A program made the translations under genes and the position numbers. From assembly GCA_030730025.1 (NCBI GenBank), contig JANQWC010000005.1:143886-207885 (forward strand): DNA of 64,000 bases. The letters are read 5' to 3'. This DNA comes from Crocinitomicaceae bacterium (GTDB taxonomy: Bacteria > Bacteroidota > Bacteroidia > Flavobacteriales_D > Crocinitomicaceae). Every line of letters starts with the position of its first letter. Positions within the stretch are counted from its first letter, which is position 1. The notes under the pieces are model-generated. The model searched no databases and had not been told where the DNA came from. It was given only the letters and a program-made list of their open reading frames with translations. Positions 37,306 through 45,605 of this stretch are shown in pieces.

Positions 37306-38205
37306 ATGTCCATAGAAGTCAAAAATCTATTTAAATATTATGGCGAGCAGGCCGCTGTTCGCGACGTCAGTTTTTCGGTCAAAAAAGGGGAGATTGTCGC
37401 TTTTTTGGGTCCAAATGGCGCTGGGAAATCTACCACCATGAAAATCATGACCGGATTTATGCCAGCGAGCGAAGGCGAAGTATATATCTGCGGCAAAAAA
37501 GTAGATATCGACAAACTCGACACCCGTCAAATCATCGGCTATTTGCCTGAAAACAATCCGCTTTACACCGACATGTACGTACGCGAATACCTCGAGTTTG
37601 TGGGGCGTATTTATAAAATCAAAAACCTCAAAGCACGCGTCTCCGAAATGATCCACGCAGTGGGCCTCGACGTCGAGCAGCACAAGAAAATTGGCGCATT
37701 GTCTAAAGGATACCGCCAAAGGGTGGGTCTTGCACAAGCCATCATTCACGATCCAGAAGTGCTCATTTTAGACGAGCCAACCACCGGGCTCGACCCCAAT
37801 CAGTTGGTCGAAATCCGCGAACTCATCCGCAGTATCGGCAAAGAAAAAACCGTTTTACTCTCTACACATATCATGCAAGAAGTAGAGGCTATCTGCGACC
37901 GCGTGATCATCATTTCAAAAGGTCAAATTGTGGCCGACGACACCGCCAAAATACTCCAACAAGACCTCCAACACCAAACGGTTTACGTGGAGTTTGACAA
38001 CAAAGTCAGCGCGGCACAACTCAAAAAGATTCCGAATGCCAGCAAGGTTGAAGGGCTCAATAACGGTTGGCTGATCGAATCACTCAGCAACACCGACCTC
38101 CGAAAAGAGGTAGCTCAGTACGCGCAAGCACAAGATTGGCTCATTTTGACACTCAACATCGAGCAAAAAACACTAGAAGAAGTATTCAAAGAATTAACGA
38201 AATAA
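37306..38205 (+). CDS. gldA: Gliding-motility-associated ABC transporter ATP-binding protein GldA
   Basis: A 299-residue ABC ATPase. Walker A is GPNGAGKST at residues 35-43, the signature is [14 protein letters not shown], Walker B is [13 protein letters not shown] and the switch His lies in [16 protein letters not shown]. The sequence is that of the GldA family, whose members work with the GldF/GldG permease in gliding flavobacteria; neither partner gene is adjacent. The C-terminal 80 residues form the extra domain seen in multidrug/gliding ATPases. It is separated by 1 nt from tyrS, so the two are probably co-transcribed. Confidence 0.9.
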   Translation: MSIEVKNLFKYYGEQAAVRDVSFSVKKGEIVAFLGPNGAGKSTTMKIMTGFMPASEGEVYICGKKVDIDKLDTRQIIGYLPENNPLYTDMYVREYLEFVGRIYKIKNLKARVSEMIHAVGLDVEQHKKIGALSKGYRQRVGLAQAIIHDPEVLILDEPTTGLDPNQLVEIRELIRSIGKEKTVLLSTHIMQEVEAICDRVIIISKGQIVADDTAKILQQDLQHQTVYVEFDNKVSAAQLKKIPNASKVEGLNNGWLIESLSNTDLRKEVAQYAQAQDWLILTLNIEQKTLEEVFKELTK

Positions 38206-38206
38206 A

Positions 38207-39487
38207 ATGCCCAGCAACTTTATCGCAGAACTCCAATGGCGCGGCATGATCCACGACATCATGCCCGGAACAGAAGAAGCCCTCCTCAAAAAAGTATCCG
38301 CTGGCTACATTGGCTTTGACCCAACCGCTGATTCCCTACACGTGGGGCATCTCGTTCAAATCATGACCCTCGTGCATTTCCAACGCGCAGGCCACAAACC
38401 GTATGCACTCGTTGGAGGCGCTACCGGTATGGTAGGCGATCCGTCGGGCAAAAGCCAAGAACGCAATCTACTCGATACCGCCACCCTCGACCACAACGTG
38501 GCTTGTGTGCGCAAGCAGCTCGAGGCCTTCTTAGATTTTGACTGCGAAACCAACGCTGCCGAGATGGTCAATAACTACGACTGGTTCAAAGACATGTCTT
38601 TTCTAGACTTCATCCGCGACGTCGGCAAGCACATCTCAGTCAACTACATGATGGCCAAAGATTCTGTCAAAAAACGCTTGGAAACCGGTATGTCTTTCAC
38701 AGAATTCTCCTACCAATTGGTGCAGGGCTACGACTTCTATCACCTCAACAAACACCACAATTGTATCCTTCAATTGGGCGGCTCAGACCAATGGGGCAAT
38801 ATCGTTACGGGTACAGAACTCATTCGCCGCAAAGCAGGTGGTGAGGCTTATGCCGTAACCACTCCATTGATCAAAAAAGCCGATGGCACTAAATTTGGCA
38901 AAACAGAAAGTGGTTCTGTTTGGCTAGACCCTGAGAAAACAAGCCCGTATGCCTTCTATCAGTTCTGGCTCAATGCCTCCGATACAGATTCCGCTAACTA
39001 CATCCGCATCTTTACCTTGCGCACCAAGGAAGAAATTGAAGCTTTAGAGGCGGCTCATGCCGAAGCGCCACATTTGCGCATTTTGCAAAAAGCGATTGCC
39101 GAAGACATCACCACGCGTGTGCACGGTGCGGCAGCGCTACAGACAGCGATTGCTGCCAGTAATATCCTTTTCGGGAAGTCTACCGCAGACGACCTCCGTT
39201 CGCTCTCAGAAAAAGATTTCTTTGCCGTATTTGAAGGCGTTCCACAAGCCACCATCTCCGCTGCAGATTTCGGCGCTGGCATCAGCATCATCGATGCGCT
39301 GGCCGCCAAAACAGGTTTCTTGAGCTCCAACGGAGAAGCCCGCCGCGAACTCAAAGCCAATGCCATTTCTGTTAATAAAGAAAAGGTAGGCGAAGATTTC
39401 ATCATTACGGCAGCTGAACTCATCAATGCCCGCTATGCTTTGCTTGGCAAGGGCAAGAAAAACAACTACATCCTTATTATTGAGTAA
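38207..39487 (+). CDS. tyrS: Tyrosyl-tRNA synthetase
   Basis: A class I synthetase that charges tRNA-Tyr, 426 residues. The HIGH-equivalent is HVGH at residues 45-48, and the KMSKS-equivalent is KFGKT at 229-233. [15 protein letters not shown] is the conserved tyrosine-site block, and the C-terminal 65 residues are an S4 RNA-binding domain. Full length. Follows gldA with a 1-nt gap. Confidence 0.98.
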   Translation: MPSNFIAELQWRGMIHDIMPGTEEALLKKVSAGYIGFDPTADSLHVGHLVQIMTLVHFQRAGHKPYALVGGATGMVGDPSGKSQERNLLDTATLDHNVACVRKQLEAFLDFDCETNAAEMVNNYDWFKDMSFLDFIRDVGKHISVNYMMAKDSVKKRLETGMSFTEFSYQLVQGYDFYHLNKHHNCILQLGGSDQWGNIVTGTELIRRKAGGEAYAVTTPLIKKADGTKFGKTESGSVWLDPEKTSPYAFYQFWLNASDTDSANYIRIFTLRTKEEIEALEAAHAEAPHLRILQKAIAEDITTRVHGAAALQTAIAASNILFGKSTADDLRSLSEKDFFAVFEGVPQATISAADFGAGISIIDALAAKTGFLSSNGEARRELKANAISVNKEKVGEDFIITAAELINARYALLGKGKKNNYILIIE

Positions 39488-39509
39488 GATTTTTTGGCAT
39501 GTGCTTTGC

Positions 39510-39533
39510 TTGGTCGACCAAAACTACCGACCA
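39510..39533. repeat. Palindrome and overlapping hairpin upstream of the DUF3108 gene
   Basis: TTGGTCGACCAA (39510-39521) is a perfect 12-bp palindrome. The same bases can pair alternatively: TGGTCG (39511-39516) with CGACCA (39528-39533), which would cover the first base of the ATG at 39533. The two pairings are mutually exclusive. Confidence 0.4.
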
Positions 39534-40318
39534 TGAAAACACTTTCTTACGCGCTCCTTCCGCTTATTTTGCTCACCCTGCTTTCGAGCAGTGGTAAAGA
39601 AGTTTTTCCGGTCACCGACAACGATGCTTTTGCAGTAGGCGAGAAATTGCGCTACCACTTGTCTTATGGCCTGATCGACGCCGGTGAAGCCACGCTCTAT
39701 CTCAAATGGACTGAACGCAAAGGACACGGCCGCCACTTGTATCATGCAGTAGCAAAAGGCTATTCAATCAATACTTTTGACCACGTTTTTCATGTAGACG
39801 ACACCTATGAATCTTATTTAGACCAGCGCAGTATCATGCCTTGGTTTTTCAAGCGCCGTGTAGACGAAGGCGGTTATAAAATCAGTCAGGATTACACTTT
39901 TCATCATCAGAACGAGACCGTAGAAACCAACAAGGGAAAAACCTTTAAGATTCCGATGGGCGCCCAAGACATGATCTCTGCTTTTTACTACGCCCGAACC
40001 TTAGATTTCAAAGGCGCCAAAAAAGGTCAGACCTTCAGTTTCCCGGTCTTCATGGACAACGAAGTCTTTACGCTCAAAATCAAGTACATCACCGACCAAG
40101 TCATCGACACCGAAAAGGGCAAATTCAAGTGCCACAAGTTTGTACCACTTGTTCAGAAGGGCCGCTACTTCAAGGACGAAGAAGATGTTCAGTTTTGGGT
40201 CACGGCCGATGCCAATAGAATTCCGGTATTGGTGAAAGCCAAATTACCTGTTGGCGTGGTGCGCTTACATTTAGTGGGCTACACCAATTTGCGCAATCCA
40301 CTGACGTCGAAGCGATAA
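39533..40318 (+). CDS. Exported DUF3108-family protein
   Basis: A 261-residue protein from ATG 39533, which starts a plausible signal peptide (MKTLSYALLPLILLTLLSSS). The reading frame is open upstream to 39494, but the extra residues would spoil the signal peptide. The mature protein, with AFAVGEKLRYHLSYGLIDAGEATL and VFMDNEVFTLKIKY, is of the DUF3108 type: a beta-rich periplasmic or outer-membrane-associated protein of unknown function. It lies 45 nt after tyrS. Confidence 0.82.
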   Translation: MKTLSYALLPLILLTLLSSSGKEVFPVTDNDAFAVGEKLRYHLSYGLIDAGEATLYLKWTERKGHGRHLYHAVAKGYSINTFDHVFHVDDTYESYLDQRSIMPWFFKRRVDEGGYKISQDYTFHHQNETVETNKGKTFKIPMGAQDMISAFYYARTLDFKGAKKGQTFSFPVFMDNEVFTLKIKYITDQVIDTEKGKFKCHKFVPLVQKGRYFKDEEDVQFWVTADANRIPVLVKAKLPVGVVRLHLVGYTNLRNPLTSKR

Positions 40319-40346
40319 GTTGGGTGCTTTGCAGGAATAGAATTCC

Positions 40347-42266
40347 CTACTCCACCAACACTTTTTGAACACCTTCACCAATTTGAAGGAAATAAATTCC
40401 TGACGGTAGATGCTGAACATTGACGGCTTGATGGGCTGTTAGCATTAATTGAGAAAGCACGCGTTTTCCTTCGATATTCATCATGTGCAATTCTTGACCA
40501 ATGAGTTCTGGCGCCACATGGATGACTAAAATGTACTTGACCGGGTTAGGATAGAGGCTGAACTGCTGCCCGTTTTCAGTTAGGCCTGTAAAATCGAGCG
40601 TAAGGTTGAGGGTCAGTAGGCTATCGCAGCCTGCGGCATTGGTGAGCACTTGGGTGTAACTTCCAGAAGTGGTGTAGGTTTGTCCGTTCAGGGTATAGCT
40701 ATCAATGGCCGATGCAGTAATGGTGTTACTGGTTGCTTCATTGACACTGACAAAAACGGTGTCGGTGCTTTGGCAACCTTCGTTGCTTGCTCCGAAGAGT
40801 ACATAACTGCCGCTAGTTTGTGGAATAAAAGGAATCCCGTCGATGGCGAAGTCCCAGTACATGAAAATTCCACCGGTTCCGGTGAGCGTCACCTCTTGTC
40901 CAAAGCAAACACTTTGATCCTGGCCTGCGTTGAGGTCGGGAAGTGTTCCGTAAGCTAACAGGAGTGTGTCTGAGCCTGTACAGCCAAGGTTGTCTGTGCC
41001 AGAAACAACATACGTTGCGCTCGCGAATGGAACAAAGGTGGTGTCGTTGGGGATGTTGCCATTCCAAACGAGGTTATTGGCACCTGTTGCTAAAAGTGTG
41101 ATGCTGTCTCCAGGGCAAGTGACAAGATCTGGGCCCGCATCAATACTCGGTGCCGGATTGATGGTGAGCAAGACAGAATCTGAGGCCAAACAACCATTAG
41201 GGCTTGTTGCAAAGGCTGTAACATAACCGCTATTCAAAGGGAAAAATGGAATCCCGTTGCTCACATCGTTGTTGTTCCAGATGATATTTGGCGAGCCTGT
41301 GGCCGTAAGTACAGCGCTATCGCCTTGGCAAATGGTGAGGTCTTGGCCGGCATTGATGCTGAATTGTTCTAGTAGGATATTGGTTTGATCCCAAGCTGAG
41401 CAACCATTGGCATCAAAGCCTGTAAGGGTATAAGTTTGATTGATACTTGGATTAAAAGTTGACCCATTGCTTACATTTGGCGACCACAAGTATGTACTTG
41501 CGCCCGTTCCTGTGAGCGTAACCGCACCACCGTTGCAAGCATATAAATCTGGGCCGGCACTAACCGTGGTGAGGGTATTTGTTGAAGTATACAGGTCATT
41601 GACTTCACATGCAGACAAACAGCGGTTCCAGATACCGATGTCATCGATTTTACCATTGAAGTAATTGCCGCCAATTCCCCTGCCGACATAAAGTGGCAAG
41701 GTAGCGCTGGTAACGCCCGTATGATTAAAGGTGGCAGTGGCAACAGCAACGTTGTCTTTGTAAAGCGTCATGGCACCGGCGTTGTAAACCATGACAATAT
41801 GTGTCCAAACATTTGTAGTGCTGGTGCTTTGCGCCCAGATCCAGGCGGATTGTTGCTTATTGGTTCCAAATTGCATGTTTGTGGCGCCTGTTTGAAAAAT
41901 CCAAATGAAGTTTCCTGCTGCGTTGGTGGCATGCATAAGTGGAATGCCAACTACAGAACTGGTGTTGCGGTTGTGCCAGAAAGAAACCGTAAAGGTAGAG
42001 GTTGAGTTAAAAGAAAAACTTGGGGTGTTGCGGATGAGGTATTGCGTGCTGCCGTTAAAATTATAGGCGGCATCAGCGGCGCCAAAACGATCTGTTGTGA
42101 GCACCGCACCGTTGTTGGTGAGGTGGTTGTTGAGCACACTTGCATCGTTGCCATTGCCATTGAAGGGGTAAAAACACTGTAGACCTGCAACTGGTACATA
42201 GCTGGGTATTTGAGCGAAAAGCACCTCAGATAACAATAGGAAAAGCGGCAAGATATATTTCATCAC
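40347..42266 (-). CDS. Secreted LamG-domain protein with Ig-like repeats and type A T9SS sorting domain
   Basis: A 639-residue protein with a signal peptide (MMKYILPLFLLLSEVLFAQ). A LamG/concanavalin-like domain (about 28-228) runs from GLQCFYPFNGNGNDAS to GKIDDIGIWNRCLSACEV. Four related Ig-like repeats of about 65-70 residues follow, each starting with a pattern like (A/S)AGPDLYACNGGAVTLTG and containing a Cys pair. An extra SGSYTQVLTNAAGCDSL segment and a type A sorting domain (SLYPNPVKYILVIHV, GIYFLQIGEG) complete it. Likely a surface adhesin or glycan-binding protein. Confidence 0.87.
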   Translation of the reverse strand: MMKYILPLFLLLSEVLFAQIPSYVPVAGLQCFYPFNGNGNDASVLNNHLTNNGAVLTTDRFGAADAAYNFNGSTQYLIRNTPSFSFNSTSTFTVSFWHNRNTSSVVGIPLMHATNAAGNFIWIFQTGATNMQFGTNKQQSAWIWAQSTSTTNVWTHIVMVYNAGAMTLYKDNVAVATATFNHTGVTSATLPLYVGRGIGGNYFNGKIDDIGIWNRCLSACEVNDLYTSTNTLTTVSAGPDLYACNGGAVTLTGTGASTYLWSPNVSNGSTFNPSINQTYTLTGFDANGCSAWDQTNILLEQFSINAGQDLTICQGDSAVLTATGSPNIIWNNNDVSNGIPFFPLNSGYVTAFATSPNGCLASDSVLLTINPAPSIDAGPDLVTCPGDSITLLATGANNLVWNGNIPNDTTFVPFASATYVVSGTDNLGCTGSDTLLLAYGTLPDLNAGQDQSVCFGQEVTLTGTGGIFMYWDFAIDGIPFIPQTSGSYVLFGASNEGCQSTDTVFVSVNEATSNTITASAIDSYTLNGQTYTTSGSYTQVLTNAAGCDSLLTLNLTLDFTGLTENGQQFSLYPNPVKYILVIHVAPELIGQELHMMNIEGKRVLSQLMLTAHQAVNVQHLPSGIYFLQIGEGVQKVLVE

Positions 42267-42316
42267 ATGGTCAATTTGGGATTGAAAGTTAAGAAATTAT
42301 CACTTAAGTTTATGAT

Positions 42317-43684
42317 GTGAAAAAAACCTACACCCTCACCCAACTTGTAGACAGCGTCAAAAAAGTGCTCAATCGCACTTATGGCGAGCAAAGTTATTGG
42401 GTGTCGGGGGAATTGGTCAAGTTGAATATCAAAGGCGGGCATTATTATTTGGAGCTGGCCGATGCCGAGAAGGGGCTCAATACGGCACAGATGAAAGCTG
42501 TTATTTGGCGCACCCAAGTGTTGGCGCTGCAAACTAATTTAGGTGAAGAATTCAAACTATTGATGCAACCTGGCAACCGCCTGCTATTTAGGGTTTCCGT
42601 TACCTTCCACGAGATTTACGGCTTGTCGCTCACCATTCACGACCTCGACCCCGCTTTTACATACGGAGAAATCGAGCTCAAAAAGAAACAAACAATTGAA
42701 CGGCTCAAGCTAGAAGGGTTATTTGATTTACAGAAAGCCCTCCGCCTACCGATGATCGTCAAGCGCGTGGTGCTTATTGGTTCACCAGATACCTCTGGTT
42801 ACCGCGATTTTTTGAGTGAAATGCGCCAGAATAACATCTTTAGGAATTTTATCATTCAAGAAATTGCCACCACCGTACAGGGCGACAAAGCCGTTGCTGA
42901 AATTTGCGCGGCCCTCCAAGAAGCGGATACCTATGCTGCCGATGCCATCGTTTTGATCCGAGGTGGAGGCAGCAAAATGGATCTAAATGTATTCAATGAC
43001 TATCAAATTTGTAGTGCCATTGCCCAATTGCGTTTGCCGCTCATCACCGGAATTGGTCATGAAACCGATGAGGTGGTTGCCGATTTGGTCGCAAATACGC
43101 GTCAGATTACCCCGACCGCGGTGGCCAAATTCTTGTATATTCGGGTGGGGACATTTCGTGCTGAGTTGCAGTACTTACTCGATAAATCTTTGCAAATAGG
43201 CCTTACACAGCTCAACCAGGCCAGCGAACTTTTTTCGAGTACCAATAAATTCTTAACGCATTACTTTCAAAACATCATCACCGAATACCGCACAGATGTC
43301 CAAATCAAACTACACCGCATCCAAGTCAGCACCAACGAAATTTTAGCTGATCAGCGCGCCATATTAGATTTATCCTTAGAAAAAAGTGCGAGTGCAGCTT
43401 GCCATTTGTTAAACATTGTGCAAACGATAGAATTACCGTCAATGTTAGAAAAATTGGTTTTGCATTCCTCTAATCAAATAGAAATACAAAGGCTAGAAAT
43501 TCTCAATTTACAAGAAAAAGTTGCGGTACTCAATCCGCTGAAATTGCTAAAAGTGGGTTATACCATGAGCAGTATTGACCAAACCGACCTCTCGCTTTAC
43601 ACCGGCGAGCTCATTGGCAAAGAACTGCAAACACTTACCGATCAATTTATTGTTTATAGCACCATCACCAAAATTCAAAAATAG
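42317..43684 (+). CDS. xseA: Exodeoxyribonuclease VII large subunit
   Basis: The large subunit of the bidirectional single-strand-specific exonuclease used in repair, 455 residues. The N-terminal OB-fold has YWVSGELVKLNIKGGHYYLEL and MKAVIWR, and the catalytic region has DAIVLIRGGGSKMDLNVF and LITGIGHETDEVVADLVA. The C-terminal third is a long coiled coil. The start is GTG 42317; the two overlapping ATGs just upstream run into TGA. xseB follows after 1 nt. Confidence 0.95.
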   Translation: MKKTYTLTQLVDSVKKVLNRTYGEQSYWVSGELVKLNIKGGHYYLELADAEKGLNTAQMKAVIWRTQVLALQTNLGEEFKLLMQPGNRLLFRVSVTFHEIYGLSLTIHDLDPAFTYGEIELKKKQTIERLKLEGLFDLQKALRLPMIVKRVVLIGSPDTSGYRDFLSEMRQNNIFRNFIIQEIATTVQGDKAVAEICAALQEADTYAADAIVLIRGGGSKMDLNVFNDYQICSAIAQLRLPLITGIGHETDEVVADLVANTRQITPTAVAKFLYIRVGTFRAELQYLLDKSLQIGLTQLNQASELFSSTNKFLTHYFQNIITEYRTDVQIKLHRIQVSTNEILADQRAILDLSLEKSASAACHLLNIVQTIELPSMLEKLVLHSSNQIEIQRLEILNLQEKVAVLNPLKLLKVGYTMSSIDQTDLSLYTGELIGKELQTLTDQFIVYSTITKIQK

Positions 43685-43685
43685 C

Positions 43686-43877
43686 ATGCAAGAAAATTTA
43701 AGTTACGAAGAGGCGCTTACACAGCTTCAGGCCATCGTCAAGAAACTCGAGCAAAAAGAGGTCAAGATTGATGCGCTCGCAAGTACGGTGGCGCGCGCCA
43801 ACGAATTGGTAGCCTATTGCCAGTCTAAATTACAGCAGACAGAAGCTGAAATTCAAAAAATTGTGCAAAAAGGCTAG
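43686..43877 (+). CDS. xseB: Exodeoxyribonuclease VII small subunit
   Basis: A 63-residue helical partner of XseA. The MQENLSYEEALTQLQAIVKK start and the Leu/Glu-rich heptads match the family, and the length is usual (60-85). The frame is open upstream within xseA, but ATG 43686 sits 1 nt after the xseA stop and begins the conserved helix. Several copies bind each large subunit. Confidence 0.93.
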   Translation: MQENLSYEEALTQLQAIVKKLEQKEVKIDALASTVARANELVAYCQSKLQQTEAEIQKIVQKG

Positions 43878-43910
43878 TTGAGGACAGTCTTTACAAATTC
43901 ATTACCTTCG
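43878..43910 (+). promoter_or_regulatory. Promoter (TTCG variant) of the 204-residue gene
   Basis: TTG at 43878-43880, a 22-nt spacer and TACCTTCG at 43903-43910, 16 nt before ATG 43927. Confidence 0.45.
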
Positions 43911-43926
43911 TTTAAATCAAATTGAT

Positions 43927-44541
43927 ATGGCGGCAGCACAACAAAATTCGGGTTGGTCTTGGACCAAAATTTTAATCGGTTCGGCACTCGTTTTGGTCCT
44001 CGTTGGGGTGGTTTACAAACTTTTTGGCGGCCCTAGACAAGACGTCATGACCCCAGGGCAAATAGAGGCAGACTCCTTGCGTAATGTTTTACGCGAGACC
44101 CAAAAAGAACTCAATGCAGCCGAACAAAAAGCAGCCAAAAAAGACCTGACGCCACCGCTGACACTCGAGCAGCAGAAAGCCAAATTAGAAAAGGAACTCC
44201 TCAATAAGGAAATGCAGGAGCCACTCAAATACCTTTCCCTTGATTACGAGCACACCTATCGTTGGTTTGCGGGTAAAGAAGAGTATTCGGGCCAAATTTA
44301 CAATGAGGCCAAGTACGCGACTTTCATGAACTTTGAAATCCGCGTTACCTTTTTATCTGAAACCAAAACAGCCTTAGATTCAAAAGTTTATACGCTTTAT
44401 AAATATGCTGAGCCCGGAGGGCATATTCCGTTCAAGTTTCAGTCAAGCTCGCCAGGCGGTTACCGTTACCATCGTGTGGAACTGATCCGAGCGGTCCCTT
44501 ATAGCCCTAGTCTCGAGGAGTACGAGCCCAATGAGCAATAG
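43927..44541 (+). CDS. Single-pass membrane protein of unknown function
   Basis: A 204-residue protein that I do not recognise. One N-terminal transmembrane helix (about 12-33) is followed by a Lys/Glu/Gln-rich, probably coiled-coil segment (about 45-100) and a beta-rich C-terminal domain of about 100 residues with several Tyr/Phe. No catalytic motif is apparent. It has its own promoter and is flanked downstream by an inverted repeat that may be an operator or a weak terminator. Confidence 0.72.
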   Translation: MAAAQQNSGWSWTKILIGSALVLVLVGVVYKLFGGPRQDVMTPGQIEADSLRNVLRETQKELNAAEQKAAKKDLTPPLTLEQQKAKLEKELLNKEMQEPLKYLSLDYEHTYRWFAGKEEYSGQIYNEAKYATFMNFEIRVTFLSETKTALDSKVYTLYKYAEPGGHIPFKFQSSSPGGYRYHRVELIRAVPYSPSLEEYEPNEQ

Positions 44542-44562
44542 CGTCCAATTCACTTGCGATAA

Positions 44563-44589
44563 TCACAAGTTAACTTCATGGACTTGTGA
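44563..44589. repeat. 8-bp inverted repeat upstream of the 310-residue gene
   Basis: TCACAAGT (44563-44570) and ACTTGTGA (44582-44589) form a perfect inverted repeat with an 11-nt spacer, and another CACTTG half-site lies at 44551-44556. There is no T-run, so an operator is more likely than a terminator. Confidence 0.4.
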
Positions 44590-44620
44590 AATTATGTTAG
44601 GTGCACTGCGATTCCCGCAA

Positions 44621-44628
44621 TAAATTTG
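44621..44628 (+). promoter_or_regulatory. -7 promoter element for the 310-residue gene
   Basis: TAAATTTG matches TAnnTTTG. It covers the in-frame TTG at 44626, so the start must be ATG 44635 (6 nt downstream) or ATG 44644 (15 nt downstream). Confidence 0.55.
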
Positions 44629-44634
44629 ATCAAA

Positions 44635-45558
44635 ATGATCAATATGTATATTCGTCTGACTTTACTATTTTCCGTGCTTTTTTCCGTGTTTGTTGCCCAC
44701 GCACAGCAGCTCGACCCTATTCATTATCCACCTGAAGCTAAATGGGAATATCTTCAGACCAAAGAAACTGATTCACTTATTCAGGTGATGAAATTTTATT
44801 TTGTTTCGGATGACACCCTGTTTTTTAGAGAGGCGATTAGCCAAGCGGTGGTCAAAGTTGCGCTAGTTGATTTACAATATCCAACATTTTATTTAGGCAA
44901 ACAATATTTCTTTGCGCAAAGATTTTATGGTCCAAATGGGGTCAGTGCCAGCCGTAATTCTAAAAATGAAAAGCTTGATAGATTTTATTATTACTATTTG
45001 AATTCACCCGAATTGCCCTTCACAAAAACATTGTCTGAGCTAGCGCTTGATGTTCAATTTGATACCATTCCAAAAAGTAAACCTCTTGTACTTGATAGCG
45101 CGAAAGTTCAAGTTTACGATACAAAATTGGGCCAACATGCAGATACTGCGGCATACCTTTATTTGAATAATGGACGGACGATTCAAACAAGAAAAATATA
45201 TTTCGAATCGAATGGATATTATTATTTCGGGGCGGGAACCGAACGAAATATCTATAAAATCTCTGTATCCATGGTTGATTCACTTCAGGGTAAAGCTACC
45301 TTGGCTCATTTAGATTTAGCACAGCGCAAAGGATATGGATTTTATGGTGGCGTGATGCAAGTCATTGGTTATACGGGTTTTGTTTTCGGTACCTTTATTA
45401 CTACGGTTTCTGTATGGTTGGAGTCTCCATCAGGTGTTGTTTTTGGCACGACAATCGACGGTCTTTCAACCTTTGTAATGATTCGCGGCACCAAGCGTGT
45501 TCAAACCATGCGGCGCTATAAAAAAGCAGTTCTATTTGACGCGCAGAATGCCCGATAA
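44635..45558 (+). CDS. Exported protein of unknown function
   Basis: A 307-residue protein that I do not recognise. It has a signal peptide ending VFVAHAQQ and a mature part rich in Tyr, Asp and Gln, with YYYYLNSPELPF and KIYFESNGYYYFGAGTERN. One or two hydrophobic stretches lie near the C-terminus (about 245-270, VIGYTGFVFGTFITTVSVWL), followed by a basic tail. It might be an outer-membrane or periplasmic protein. The start is ATG 44635 or ATG 44644. The next gene, crtY-blh, has its own promoter, so a functional link is not implied. Confidence 0.7.
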   Translation: MINMYIRLTLLFSVLFSVFVAHAQQLDPIHYPPEAKWEYLQTKETDSLIQVMKFYFVSDDTLFFREAISQAVVKVALVDLQYPTFYLGKQYFFAQRFYGPNGVSASRNSKNEKLDRFYYYYLNSPELPFTKTLSELALDVQFDTIPKSKPLVLDSAKVQVYDTKLGQHADTAAYLYLNNGRTIQTRKIYFESNGYYYFGAGTERNIYKISVSMVDSLQGKATLAHLDLAQRKGYGFYGGVMQVIGYTGFVFGTFITTVSVWLESPSGVVFGTTIDGLSTFVMIRGTKRVQTMRRYKKAVLFDAQNAR

Positions 45559-45580
45559 AACATTTTGATAGTCAAATGGT

Positions 45581-45588
45581 TATATTCG
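45581..45588 (+). promoter_or_regulatory. -7 promoter element (TTCG variant) for crtY-blh
   Basis: TATATTCG lies 17 nt before the TTG at 45606, the distance seen for other genes here, and so supports the TTG start. Confidence 0.45.
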
Positions 45589-45605
45589 TAACCTAAACCT
45601 GCTAT

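Noticed and set aside
40319-40346. Terminator between the convergent DUF3108 and LamG genes
   Set aside because: A 5-bp GGAAT/ATTCC hairpin and partly complementary flanks are present, but there is no T-run outside coding sequence, so support is too weak.
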